Assembly (NCBI GenBank): GCA_033855775.1
Contig: JAWVFT010000016.1
Span: forward strand, 1-27,264
DNA length: 27,264 bases
Reading direction: 5' to 3'
Origin: DASVTR01 sp033855775
Lineage (GTDB): Bacteria > Acidobacteriota > Blastocatellia > Pyrinomonadales > Pyrinomonadaceae
Part shown: one piece after another, positions 14,743 to 24,403 of the stretch
How positions within the stretch are numbered: the first letter of the stretch is position 1
Layout of the letters: every line of letters starts with the position of its first letter
Position numbers and translations under genes: made by a program
Notes under the pieces: model-generated
Databases searched by the model: none
Told to the model about the DNA's origin: nothing
The model's input: only the letters and a program-made list of their open reading frames with translations

Positions 14743-16431
14743 TTAACTCTTGGCTCGCTCTTCGTCGCGCAGCACGCGATGTAGAATTTTGCCGACCGCC
14801 GATTTCGGAAGGCTCTCGCGTATCTCCATCTTGCAGGGAATTTTGAACTCGGCCAAGCCTTGTTTGCAATGCTCGGTCAATTCTTCGGCGGTCACGCTCG
14901 CGTCCGGCTTGAGGACGACGCAGGCTTTGACGACTTCGCCGCGATAGTGGTCCGGGATGCCGATGACGGCGGCTTCCATCACAGCCGGATGCGCGTAGAG
15001 CACGCCCTCGACTTCCGACGGATAGACGTTGAAGCCGCCGACGATAATCATGTCTTTCTTGCGCTGCATGATGTAGCTGTAGCCGTCTTCGTCCATGCGC
15101 GCGACATCGCCCGTGTAGAGCCACGTGCGCCCCGCGTCGTCCGTGCGAAGCGCGATGCCCGTCTCTTCCGCGCGATTCCAGTAGCCCTTCATCACCTGCG
15201 GCCCGGCGATGCAGAGTTCGCCTTCTTCGCCGATGGGCAATTCGCGTTGGCCCGTTTCGAGGTCAACTATCTTCACGTCCGTGTCGGGCAGCGGCAGGCC
15301 GATGCTGCCCGGCTTGCGACGAGCGAGTTGCGGCGTCGTGTGCGTCACGGGCGAGGCTTCCGAAAGGCCGTAGCCTTCGTTGAGCGTGCCGCCGGTCAAT
15401 CGCTCAAACTGCTCTATCACTTCGACGGGCAAAGGCGACGCGCCGCTATTGAAGGCGCGTATTTTATCGAGGCCGTACTCTTTCGCCTGTGGATGATTGA
15501 GCAGCGAAATGTAGATGGTCGGCACCGCCGGAAAATATGTCGGGCGATAATCGCGGATAGAACTGAGCAGAGCCTCGACATCGTACTTTGGAATCAAGAC
15601 CTGCTGCGCGCCGCGCCACACGCCTTCCATCATGCCGACCGTAAAGCCGTAGATGTGGAAGAAAGGGATGACCAGCAAGTAAACGTCTGCGCCGCGGCTC
15701 AGGCTGCTCTGCTTCCAACAACTGATTTGAATGACGTTGGCGAAGATGTTGTAGTGCGTGAGCATCGCTCCCTTCGGCACGCCCGTCGTGCCGCCCGTGT
15801 ATTGCAGCACGGCGACATCTTCAGCATTGATGTCAACGCGCGGCAAGACAACTTCGTCAATTCCGGCGAGCAAGTCCGTCATCCTCAAAGCCCCGTCGAG
15901 CGCGGGCGCAGGCTGCGCGGCAATGGAATACTCTGCCGCCGAAGTAATGATGACGTGCTCAATCGTCGTCTGCTCAAGCACGCCGAGCGTCAAGGGCGCG
16001 AGCGCGTCGAGCGTCAGCATCGCGCGCATCTTTGAATCGCTTGCGACGACCAGAACCTCGCGCGCCGTGTAGAGCGGATTGACGTTCACCACGATGGCTC
16101 CGAGGCGCAGGATGGCAAAGGCGGCAATCATGTACTGCGGGCAGTTTGGCAGCATGATGCCAACGCGGTCTTGCTGGCGGATGCCGAGCCGCGCCAGCGC
16201 AACGGCGAATTTGTCAGACTGTTCCTTGATTTGCCCGAACGTGAGTTGCGCGCCGAGAAAGACTGTCGCCGGACTGTCCGGGACTTCGGCAGCCGTGATG
16301 CGCAGGATTTCATGCAGCGGTCGGCGCGGGTAGTTCATGTGCTCGCGCACCCAGTAGTCGTAAGAGTTCAGCCACGGGCGCGACGCGTAAGGCGACGCGC
16401 TCGCTTCCCTCTCTGTTCTGGCCGTGGTCAT
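14743..16431 (-). CDS. Long-chain fatty-acid--CoA ligase (AMP-forming)
   Basis: A 562-residue ANL-superfamily ligase. YTGGTTGVPKGAMLTH is the AMP/phosphate loop, GYGLSEASPVTH the A5 motif, YTGDVARMDEDGYSYIMQRKKDMIIVGGFNVYPSEVE spans the A7-A8 hinge, and LPKSAVGKILHRVLRDEE has the catalytic Lys of motif A10. It activates a carboxylic acid with ATP and CoA, the entry step for this operon's pathway. The start at 16431 has AAGGGGAC upstream. The length is normal for the FadD group. The substrate cannot be read from the sequence. Confidence 0.93.
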   Translation of the reverse strand: MTTARTEREASASPYASRPWLNSYDYWVREHMNYPRRPLHEILRITAAEVPDSPATVFLGAQLTFGQIKEQSDKFAVALARLGIRQQDRVGIMLPNCPQYMIAAFAILRLGAIVVNVNPLYTAREVLVVASDSKMRAMLTLDALAPLTLGVLEQTTIEHVIITSAAEYSIAAQPAPALDGALRMTDLLAGIDEVVLPRVDINAEDVAVLQYTGGTTGVPKGAMLTHYNIFANVIQISCWKQSSLSRGADVYLLVIPFFHIYGFTVGMMEGVWRGAQQVLIPKYDVEALLSSIRDYRPTYFPAVPTIYISLLNHPQAKEYGLDKIRAFNSGASPLPVEVIEQFERLTGGTLNEGYGLSEASPVTHTTPQLARRKPGSIGLPLPDTDVKIVDLETGQRELPIGEEGELCIAGPQVMKGYWNRAEETGIALRTDDAGRTWLYTGDVARMDEDGYSYIMQRKKDMIIVGGFNVYPSEVEGVLYAHPAVMEAAVIGIPDHYRGEVVKACVVLKPDASVTAEELTEHCKQGLAEFKIPCKMEIRESLPKSAVGKILHRVLRDEERAKS

Positions 16432-16447
16432 TCGTTGTCCCCTTCGT

Positions 16448-16710
16448 TTAGACGATAACGCTTCCGCCGTCCACCACGATGATCTGCCCCGTGATGTAGT
16501 TTGCCCGCCTTGCTCGCCGCGTAGCCGACATAGTGCGGCCCATCGACCGACGACCGCAAGCCGTAGACGAACGAAACGTTGATGATGCGTCCATACTCGC
16601 GCTTCAACATCTCGCGCCCCGCGGCCTGCGCGAACAGGAACGCGCCCGTCAGGTTAATGTCAAAACACCTTCTGCCATTTGTCGAGCGGCATCTGCACGG
16701 GCAGGCTATT
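16448..16710 (-). pseudogene. Decayed FabG-like SDR (frameshift plus internal deletion)
   Basis: Three pieces of one SDR can be read on the minus strand. The first, NSLPVQMPLDKWQKVF, runs into stops, but removing one T from a TTTT run restores DINLTGAFLFAQAAGREML. The second continues GRIINVSFVYG...HYVGYAASKAG, the active-site Tyr/Lys region. The third follows immediately in a shifted frame: NYITGQIIVVDGGSVIV and TAA (16448-16450), the normal SDR C-terminus. The roughly 60-70 residues between YAASKAG and NYITGQ are missing, as is the N-terminal NAD-binding part. The remnant is about 260 bp long and fills the gap between an acyl-CoA dehydrogenase and the ligase. Confidence 0.85.
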
Positions 16711-16762
16711 CGAAACGAACCGTCGCGTTCGCCGCAACGCTCGTTCCCGCGCTGTCCTGTTC

Positions 16763-17950
16763 CTACGTTTGCGACGGCGCGTTCAAAGCTTCCGTTTCAA
16801 CCTTCGTCGTACTTTCATTGACGGCAGCGTTATCGTCAACGATGAAGCGCGCGATGCGCTCGCGGTGAAACGTGGCGTCGCCGAAGAGCGTTTCAGACGA
16901 CTTGCTTCGCTTGTAATAAAGTTGCAGGTCGTGCTCCCATGTGAAGCCGATGCCGCCGTGAACCTGCACGCCGCGATTGCAAACTTCGCGGTAAGCGTCC
17001 GAGCAATAAGCCTTCGCTATCGAAACCGCGACGCCCGCCTGCGCGTCGCCTTCGGTCAAAGCCCACGCCGCGTAATACGCCGCCGAACGCGCGCTCTCCG
17101 TCAACAACAGCATGTCCGCGCATTGATGCTGCACGGCCTGAAAAGAGCCAATCGCGCGACCGAACTGCTGTCTGGTCTTCGCGTATTCCACGGTCGTATC
17201 GAGCGTCCATTGCATCCCGCCGACCATCTCCGCGCACAGCACGGCGGTCGCCACGTGCAACGCTTCACCGAGCGCGCCGCGCCCGTCGCCGTCCGCGCCG
17301 AGCGCGTCTGCTTCGGCCACCATCGCGCCCTCAAAACTCACTTCGTAAATCTTCCGCGTCCCGTCCATCGAAGGCATCGCTTTAACAGCGACGCCTTCCG
17401 CTCCGCGTTCAACCGGCAAGAGCGCGAGCCTGTCGCCGTCGCGCGCCGCGCAGATGATAACGTCCGCGATGGCGGCATCTGGAACGAAAAGTTTCTTCCC
17501 CGTCAAAGAGAACTTGCCGCCCGCGCGCTTGGCCTCCAAACGCGGCGCGTCCCCGTCCCAGTTTGCGCTCGCTTCGAGCAAAGCGATGGTCGCTTTCAAC
17601 TCTCCCGCCGCAATCGCTTCCAGATACTTCGCGCGCTGCTCTGCGCTGCCTGCGCGTTCGATGAGGGCCGCCGCCATCAGCGTTGAGAGAAAGGCTCCCG
17701 GCAGGCAGGCGCGGCCCATCTCTTCGGCGATGACGGCCATCTCGACCAGACCGAGGCCGAGGCCGCCGTGCTCTTCCGCGATGCTCAAGCCCGTCCAGCC
17801 CTGCTCCGCGATGGCTTGCCACAGCGTATCATCGTGCGCCATCTCCGTCTCCATTAACGCGCGCACGCGCTCCGCCTTACATTCACGCGCCAGAAAAGCC
17901 CGCGCCGAGTCCTTCAAAAGTTTCTGCGGTTTGCTGAGGTCGAAGTCCAT
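16763..17950 (-). CDS. Acyl-CoA dehydrogenase subunit without recognisable catalytic base
   Basis: A 395-residue ACAD-fold protein: N-domain (FLARECKAERVRALM), IAEEHGGLGLGLVEMAVIAEEMGRA, middle domain with GKKLFVPDA, and C-domain (YAKTRQQFGRAIGSFQAVQHQCADMLL, QVHGGIGFTWEHDLQLYYKR, LFGDATFHRERIA). In LFGDATFHRERIA the position of the catalytic Glu holds no carboxylate by my alignment. This is as in the non-catalytic partner of heteromeric ACADs such as ChsE1/FadE28 of mycobacteria. The immediately upstream gene (18089-19270) is a catalytic-type ACAD, so an alpha2beta2 enzyme is likely. The start at 17950 has no Shine-Dalgarno sequence; a repeat element lies only 10 nt upstream. Confidence 0.87.
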   Translation of the reverse strand: MDFDLSKPQKLLKDSARAFLARECKAERVRALMETEMAHDDTLWQAIAEQGWTGLSIAEEHGGLGLGLVEMAVIAEEMGRACLPGAFLSTLMAAALIERAGSAEQRAKYLEAIAAGELKATIALLEASANWDGDAPRLEAKRAGGKFSLTGKKLFVPDAAIADVIICAARDGDRLALLPVERGAEGVAVKAMPSMDGTRKIYEVSFEGAMVAEADALGADGDGRGALGEALHVATAVLCAEMVGGMQWTLDTTVEYAKTRQQFGRAIGSFQAVQHQCADMLLLTESARSAAYYAAWALTEGDAQAGVAVSIAKAYCSDAYREVCNRGVQVHGGIGFTWEHDLQLYYKRSKSSETLFGDATFHRERIARFIVDDNAAVNESTTKVETEALNAPSQT

Positions 17951-17960
17951 AATAATTCAA

Positions 17961-18084
17961 GTGACAAGTGACAAGTGACGAGTGACGAGCAAAACCAAAA
18001 CAGTGAACAGTGACGAATAATGAATGGCGCGTGATGAGAGCGAAGCTGTCTTTAACTTGTCACTCGTCACTCGTCACTTGTCAT
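17961..18084. repeat. Inverted-repeat element with GTGACRA heptamer arms (copy 1)
   Basis: The left arm is four tandem heptamers (GTGACAA twice, GTGACGA twice; 17961-17988). The right arm is four inverted heptamers (TTGTCAC, TCGTCAC twice, TTGTCAT; 18057-18084). The 68-nt core starts GCAAAACCAAAACAGTGA. The arms could pair over 28 bp with about three mismatches. The element fills the gap between the stop of one ACAD gene and the start of the next almost exactly. A related copy in opposite orientation is at 21396-21504. Confidence 0.85.
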
Positions 18085-18088
18085 TGTC

Positions 18089-19270
18089 TTAGTAACTCTT
18101 GGGCAAGCCGAGCACGCGCTCGGCGATGATGTTGCGTTGAATTTCGCTGGAGCCTGCCTCGATGGTGTTGCCGCGCGAGCGCAGGTAGGCGTATTCCCAC
18201 GCGCCTTTGTCGAAATCTTTGAGTTGCCCGTAGGGGCCTAGAATTTCCTGCGCGGCCTGCTGCGTGCGCTGGTTCATCTCGCTCCAGTAAAGCTTCTGCG
18301 TCGAGCCTTCGGGGCCGGGGACGCCTGTCTTCGAGAGCGATGTCAAAGCGCGATTCGTGTTGAGGCGCAGGATTTCCAGTTCAAGAAAAGCTTGCGCGAG
18401 CTTTTGCCTGACAATGGGGTCTTCGCTGGCGGGGCGACCGTTGCGCTCGATGGTGCGCGAGCGCGCGATGAGGGCTTCGAGGTTGCGTTTGAAGACGACC
18501 TGAATCCCCGCGCCGAGGTTAGCGCGCTCGTTCATCAAAGCCGTGATGGCCGTCGTCCAACCCTCGTTGACTTTGCCCAGAACTTGCGCGACGGGCACGC
18601 GCACGTTTGAGAAGAACACTTCGTTGAAGCCGGAATCACCCGACATCTGCCGCAGGGGGCGCACGGAGATGCCCGCGCTGCGCATGTCGGCCAGCAGGCA
18701 AGTGATGCCTTTGTGCTTCGGCGCTTGCGCGTCGGTTCGCGCCAGCAGCAGACACCAATCGGCCATCTGCGCAAAGCTCGTCCAGATTTTCTGGCCGTTG
18801 ATGATAAACTCTTCGCCGTCGCGCGCGGCCTTCGTGCCTAAGGCGGCGAGGTCGCTGCCCGCGTTCGGCTCGGAGAAACCCTGACACCAGATTTCCTCGC
18901 CCGACAGAATCTTCGAGAGATAGCGCGTCTTCTGCTCTTCGCTGCCCATGGCGATGATGGTCGGGCCGACGAGCGAGAGGCCGATGGTTCCGATTAATTG
19001 CGGGGCGTTGGCCCGCGCCAACTCGGCTTGAAAGATAGACTGTTCCATCAACGTCGCCCCGCGCCCGCCGTACTTCTTCGGCCATGAGATTCCGGCCCAA
19101 CCGTCGTCGTAGAGCTTGCGCTGCCAGCCGCGCAGGTATTCGATGTAAGCGTCGTTGTCTTCGGAACTCGTCGAGCCGCCGCCCGTCCACTCGGCAGGCA
19201 CGTTAAGCTTGAGCCAGGCGCGAAAGTCGTCGCGGAACTGTTGTTCGTTCACTGTCAAGTTCAAGTCCAT
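18089..19270 (-). CDS. Acyl-CoA dehydrogenase, catalytic-type subunit
   Basis: A 393-residue ACAD. ISWPKKYGGRGATLMEQSIFQAELARANAP, WCQGFSEPNAGSDLAALGTKA (FAD and substrate binding), IINGQKIWTSFAQ and MSGDSGFNEVFF form the N and middle domains. AYLRSRGNTIEAGSSEIQRNIIAERVLGLPKSY ends the protein, with Glu371 in TIEAGSSEIQR as the expected catalytic base. GAGGT about 8 nt upstream supports the start at 19270. It begins 10 bp after the Fe-S oxidoreductase stop and is followed by the non-catalytic-type ACAD. The length and style match FadE29/ChsE2-like enzymes acting on branched or ring-linked acyl-CoAs. Confidence 0.92.
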   Translation of the reverse strand: MDLNLTVNEQQFRDDFRAWLKLNVPAEWTGGGSTSSEDNDAYIEYLRGWQRKLYDDGWAGISWPKKYGGRGATLMEQSIFQAELARANAPQLIGTIGLSLVGPTIIAMGSEEQKTRYLSKILSGEEIWCQGFSEPNAGSDLAALGTKAARDGEEFIINGQKIWTSFAQMADWCLLLARTDAQAPKHKGITCLLADMRSAGISVRPLRQMSGDSGFNEVFFSNVRVPVAQVLGKVNEGWTTAITALMNERANLGAGIQVVFKRNLEALIARSRTIERNGRPASEDPIVRQKLAQAFLELEILRLNTNRALTSLSKTGVPGPEGSTQKLYWSEMNQRTQQAAQEILGPYGQLKDFDKGAWEYAYLRSRGNTIEAGSSEIQRNIIAERVLGLPKSY

Positions 19271-19280
19271 GTTTCAACCT

Positions 19281-21386
<2,106 letters not shown>

Positions 21387-21395
21387 ATTAAAAAA

Positions 21396-21504
21396 GTGAC
21401 GAGCAGCAAGTGACGAGTTAAAACAGCCTGACTTCATTACACATCATTCATCACTCGTCACTGTATTTGGTTTTGCTTGTCACTTGTCGCTCGTCACTTG
21501 TCAC
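21396..21504. repeat. Inverted-repeat element with GTGACRA heptamer arms (copy 2, opposite orientation)
   Basis: Left arm: GTGACGA, GCAGCAA (degenerate), GTGACGA (21396-21416). Right arm: TTGTCAC, TTGTCGC, TCGTCAC, TTGTCAC (21477-21504). The reverse complement of the core begins GCAAAACCAAATACAGTGAC and ends CTGTTTTAACTCGTCAC, matching copy 1 along most of its length with a roughly 10-nt gap. The right arm overlaps the last codons and stop of etfA (21494-21496). Confidence 0.85.
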
Positions 21505-22471
21505 TTAAAAGAGCGGCCAGCTTCTCGCGCAAGAGCGGCACGACCTTGCGGTAGTCTTCGACGATGCCGAAGCGGCTGTGCTTGAAGATGGGCGCGTCCG
21601 GGTCTGTGTTGATGGCGGCGATGACCTTCGCTTCGGAGATGCCCGCCATGTGCTGGCTCGCGCCTGTGATAGCGATGCCAAGGTACAATTCCGGCGTCAC
21701 CTTCTTGCCAGTCTGCCCGACCTGCCACGTCGGCGGAACCCAACCCGCATCACACGCCGCGCGCGAGGCGGCCATCTGCGCCTTTAACAAATCGGCGAGC
21801 GGCTTCAACTCCGTTTCAAACGGCTCAGGCCCGCCGATGCCGCGCCCGCCAGAGACAATCACGCGCGCCTCTTCAAGCCGCGACTCGCCGCCCGCTTCGC
21901 GCTTGCGCTCGATGATGCGCGTGCGCGTGTCGGGCTGAATGGCGAGCGCGGCTCGCGTGATTTCGCCTGTGGCGTCGCGCGGCGCGGCGGGCGCGAACGA
22001 ACGAGCGCGCAGCCATACGACGGCGGGCGCGCGTTTGAGTTCGAGCACAGCTTGAGCCTTGCCGCCGTAGACCTGACGGCTGACGCGCAAGGCTTCGCCC
22101 GCGACTTGAATCTCTACGCCGTCGCCAGCCGCGCTGCCGCCCAAACGATAAGCGAGACGCGGCGCGAGTTCCTGACTGTAGGTGTCGTTCGACAACAACA
22201 CGGCGCGCGGCTGTAGCTCGCCGCACAGAAGCGTCAACGCCGCGAGGCAAGTCTCCGGTTGATACTCGGCCAACTCCGCTTGGTCTGCGATTGTTACCGC
22301 ATCCGCGACGCGCGCGACTTCCGCCGCCAGAGCGTCCGCGCCTTCACCGACGACGATGGCGCGCAGTTGCGCGCCTAGCTCGTCCGCGAGACGTCGCCCC
22401 GCGCCCGCGAGTCCCTGCGCGGCTTTATCAAAACCGGCGGCGGCGAAAAGACAAATGATAACGTCGTTCAT
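21494..22471 (-). CDS. etfA: Electron transfer flavoprotein alpha subunit
   Basis: A 325-residue ETF-alpha starting MNDVIICLFAAAGFDKAAQ at 22471; a longer frame to 22549 lacks family similarity and a better ribosome site. The C-terminal FAD domain is clear: GGRGIGGPEPFE, ASRAACDAGWVP, WQVGQTGKKVTPELYLGIAITGASQHMAG and INTDPDAPIFKHSRFGIVEDY. It pairs with EtfB to carry electrons from acyl-CoA dehydrogenases. The last residues (LLSDK) and the TGA are encoded within a heptamer repeat arm, so the natural C-terminus may have been trimmed or replaced. Confidence 0.95.
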   Translation of the reverse strand: MNDVIICLFAAAGFDKAAQGLAGAGRRLADELGAQLRAIVVGEGADALAAEVARVADAVTIADQAELAEYQPETCLAALTLLCGELQPRAVLLSNDTYSQELAPRLAYRLGGSAAGDGVEIQVAGEALRVSRQVYGGKAQAVLELKRAPAVVWLRARSFAPAAPRDATGEITRAALAIQPDTRTRIIERKREAGGESRLEEARVIVSGGRGIGGPEPFETELKPLADLLKAQMAASRAACDAGWVPPTWQVGQTGKKVTPELYLGIAITGASQHMAGISEAKVIAAINTDPDAPIFKHSRFGIVEDYRKVVPLLREKLAALLSDK

Positions 22472-22589
22472 AGTTTCTGCGCGTGCGTTTGACCGTGCGC
22501 TTGTCCGCGTGCGAAGCGCGGATAAAAAAAAGCATCGCGGCGTTTCCAATCAATCGCACGCTTTCCGCGTTGCTCGTCAGCCTTTCGCT

Positions 22590-23396
22590 TTACATCGCGC
22601 CCGTCACTTCGATGATGCGACGGGCGAAGGCTTCGACTTTTTCGTCCAGCGTGTCGCCCGCGACAAACTCGCAGCGCGTCTCTTTCTGCGGAATGGCAAG
22701 CTCCGCCACTTCGGAATAATTGTTTCCGGCGCGGGCTTCGTCCGCATGGATGTCTAGGTCGTCGAGCGTCCAGGTGGTCAAAGGCTGGCGGTAAGAGAGC
22801 ATCACGTCGCGCACCTTCGGAATGCGCGGCACGTTATGTTCGTCGTTGGTGACGGTCAGGACGACGGGCGGCGTGGCCTCGAACATCTCCCAACCCGTGT
22901 CCGTCTGTCGCTTCAAGCGCAGTTTGCCATCCACCGCTTCGATGCTGTCAACGAAAGAGACGCAGGGCAGATTCAACTCTTCGGCAATCAGCCCGCCCGT
23001 TTGCCCCGCTCCCCAATCGCCCGCTTCGCGCCCGACCATAATCAAATCGAACGCGCCGAGTTTGCGGATAGCGGCGGCGAGCACTCGCGCCGTCGTCAGA
23101 GGGTCCGGGTTGCTGTTGCCGTCATTGATAACGAGCGCGGCGGCGTCGGCCTTCATCGCCAGAGCCTTGCGCAGCGAGTCTTCCGCCGAAGGCTGGCCGT
23201 AGGAGAGCGCTGTGATGTGCGCGCCGCCCGCGCGCTCACGCAATTGCAACGCCGTTTCGAGCGCGTTCTCGCAGAAGATGTTGGTGACGAGATTGGCCAC
23301 GCCCTGCTCTGCTTCGCGCCTTTCCGCATCAACGCGAAAATCGCGCGCCGGAATTTCCGGGTCTAAAATCTGCTTGAGACAAACGAGGATGTTCAT
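22590..23396 (-). CDS. etfB: Electron transfer flavoprotein beta subunit
   Basis: A 268-residue ETF-beta. MNILVCLKQILDPEIPARDFRVD is the standard N-terminus. FDLIMVGREAGDWGAGQTGGLIAEELNLPCVSFV is the conserved ETF-beta block, and VVLTVTNDEHNVPRIPKVRDVM carries the signature loop. It lies 146 bp after tetR and 118 bp before etfA; the second gap contains no gene I can see. The ribosome binding site is weak. With EtfA it serves the three acyl-CoA dehydrogenases and the Fe-S oxidoreductase downstream. Confidence 0.95.
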   Translation of the reverse strand: MNILVCLKQILDPEIPARDFRVDAERREAEQGVANLVTNIFCENALETALQLRERAGGAHITALSYGQPSAEDSLRKALAMKADAAALVINDGNSNPDPLTTARVLAAAIRKLGAFDLIMVGREAGDWGAGQTGGLIAEELNLPCVSFVDSIEAVDGKLRLKRQTDTGWEMFEATPPVVLTVTNDEHNVPRIPKVRDVMLSYRQPLTTWTLDDLDIHADEARAGNNYSEVAELAIPQKETRCEFVAGDTLDEKVEAFARRIIEVTGAM

Positions 23397-23432
23397 GAAA
23401 GAAGATGGCCGCTCGATTTTAAATTGAAAGCT

Positions 23433-23459
23433 ATGAAGTCAACTTAGATGAACTCAACT
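23433..23459. repeat. Short direct repeat in the tetR-etfB gap
   Basis: ATGAAGTCAACT (23433-23444) and ATGAACTCAACT (23448-23459) are direct repeats with a 15-bp period and one mismatch, about 40-60 bp upstream of the etfB start. On the minus strand they form TTGACT/TTGAGT boxes followed by an AT-rich stretch (TTTAAAAT). They could mark an internal promoter or an activator site, but spacings are not ideal. Confidence 0.4.
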
Positions 23460-23490
23460 CTATCGCTCCGCTTGATTGCGCGCGCGCCCG

Positions 23491-23550
23491 AAAGTTGAAG
23501 CGCAGGCTCTCTGAATCAAAGCGCAGAAGAAACAGGGACGCTTCAACTTT
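23491..23550 (-). terminator. Inverted repeat at the 3' end of tetR
   Basis: AAAGTTGAAGCG (23491-23502) and CGCTTCAACTTT (23539-23550) are perfect 12-bp inverted repeats with a 36-nt loop. The arm at 23539-23550 overlaps the tetR stop codon (23543-23545). With such a loop and no U tract it is a weak terminator candidate; partial termination or attenuation between tetR and etfB is possible. Confidence 0.4.
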
Positions 23551-24181
23551 TAACGACCCGCAAGCCTCTGCGCGGCGCGCTCGTTTCGGCGCGCAGCAAT
23601 CCGTGGAGAGCTATCTTGACGATTTGCTCCGCCGCCTGCTCCTCCGTCAGCGCGCCGCCCTGCCGGTGCCAGCGCGACAGCCAGTTAATCATGCCGAGCA
23701 GGCTGAAGGCCGCCGCCGTCACGTCAACGTCGCACAACTTCCCTTCCGCCCTGAGTTCGTTCAGTGTGTCGCGCAGCGAATCGAAATAGGCGCGCTTGCG
23801 GCGCGTGATTTTTCTGCTTTGGGCAGGCGCGAGGGCCGTCATCTCGTCAACGAGAATGGTGATGGCTCCCTGCCCTCTGGTCACTAAACGCGCGTGGCTG
23901 GCGATGATGAAGCGCAACCGCGCCGCCGTGTCCTCGATTGACCCGGCGGGCGTCAACACTTCTTCGTCCAACTCGTCAAGGCCGAAATTCATGATGTCGA
24001 ACAGCAACTCTTTCTTGCCATTGATGTAGTGATAGAGCCCCGCTTTCGTCATGCCGAGAGCGTTGGCGATGTCGTTGACGGAGGTGGCGTCGTAGCCCTT
24101 GCGCAAGATTATCTGCGCCGCCGCGCGATAGATTTCCGCCAGCCGCTCGTTGCTCGGAGCCGATTTTTTTTGCGCTTTCAT
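23543..24181 (-). CDS. TetR-family repressor of the acyl-CoA operon
   Basis: A 212-residue TetR/AcrR regulator. The N-terminal helix-turn-helix is YDATSVNDIANALGMTKAGLYHYINGKKELLF, close to the FadR/KstR-like regulators of fatty acid and sterol catabolism. The C-terminal ligand domain is helical and typical in length. Acyl-CoA is the likely inducer, judged only from the downstream genes. The gene heads the minus-strand operon, and a palindromic operator with a good promoter lies 60-110 bp upstream, so autoregulation is expected. The sequence just before the ATG offers only a weak AGAGA ribosome site. Confidence 0.92.
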   Translation of the reverse strand: MKAQKKSAPSNERLAEIYRAAAQIILRKGYDATSVNDIANALGMTKAGLYHYINGKKELLFDIMNFGLDELDEEVLTPAGSIEDTAARLRFIIASHARLVTRGQGAITILVDEMTALAPAQSRKITRRKRAYFDSLRDTLNELRAEGKLCDVDVTAAAFSLLGMINWLSRWHRQGGALTEEQAAEQIVKIALHGLLRAETSAPRRGLRVVKS

Positions 24182-24241
24182 GCTTGTCTCTGAGTGTCTG
24201 CCGGAGCCGCTTGAACGAACTTGCGCGTCGCAGTGTCATGT

Positions 24242-24257
24242 TACCGACCGTCCGGTA
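24242..24257. promoter_or_regulatory. TetR-family operator in the tetR promoter
   Basis: TACCGACCGTCCGGTA is an imperfect palindrome, identical at 15 of 16 bases to the operator at 5637-5652. On the minus strand it starts 4 bp after the putative -10 box, across the expected transcription start. A repressor bound here would block the operon and its own gene. Confidence 0.75.
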
Positions 24258-24261
24258 GGTT

Positions 24262-24291
24262 GTTATACATCCGAACGAGGCTCTGCGTCAA
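24262..24291 (-). promoter_or_regulatory. Sigma-70-like promoter for tetR and the operon
   Basis: On the minus strand, TTGACG (24286-24291) and TATAAC (24262-24267) are separated by 18 bp and point into tetR, about 80 bp upstream of its start. Both boxes match 5 of 6 consensus bases. This is the best promoter in the window and is directly followed by the operator. The remaining gap to 24403 shows no gene. Confidence 0.65.
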
Positions 24292-24403
24292 CAATCTCGC
24301 CGGAGCGCGATTCGCCTAGCCGTTAATTGAGACACACAGAAAAGAGTCACGCCGACGGACCAGTCGCTATCCGTTGTAAGAAAAGTCAAAACCGAAGCGA
24401 TTG

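Noticed and set aside
14860..16035. Long plus-strand open frame (391 codons) opposite the acyl-CoA ligase
   Set aside because: It is antisense to a gene with complete ANL motifs, is Arg/His/Ala-rich and shows no family motif; such frames are common in high-GC DNA.
17961..18084. CRISPR array
   Set aside because: The repeats are 7-bp tandem units without spacers, arranged as an inverted pair; there are no cas genes.
22472..22589. Possible small gene between etfB and etfA
   Set aside because: No open frame with a start and ribosome site; the sequence is GC-rich filler with an A-tract and no stable hairpin.
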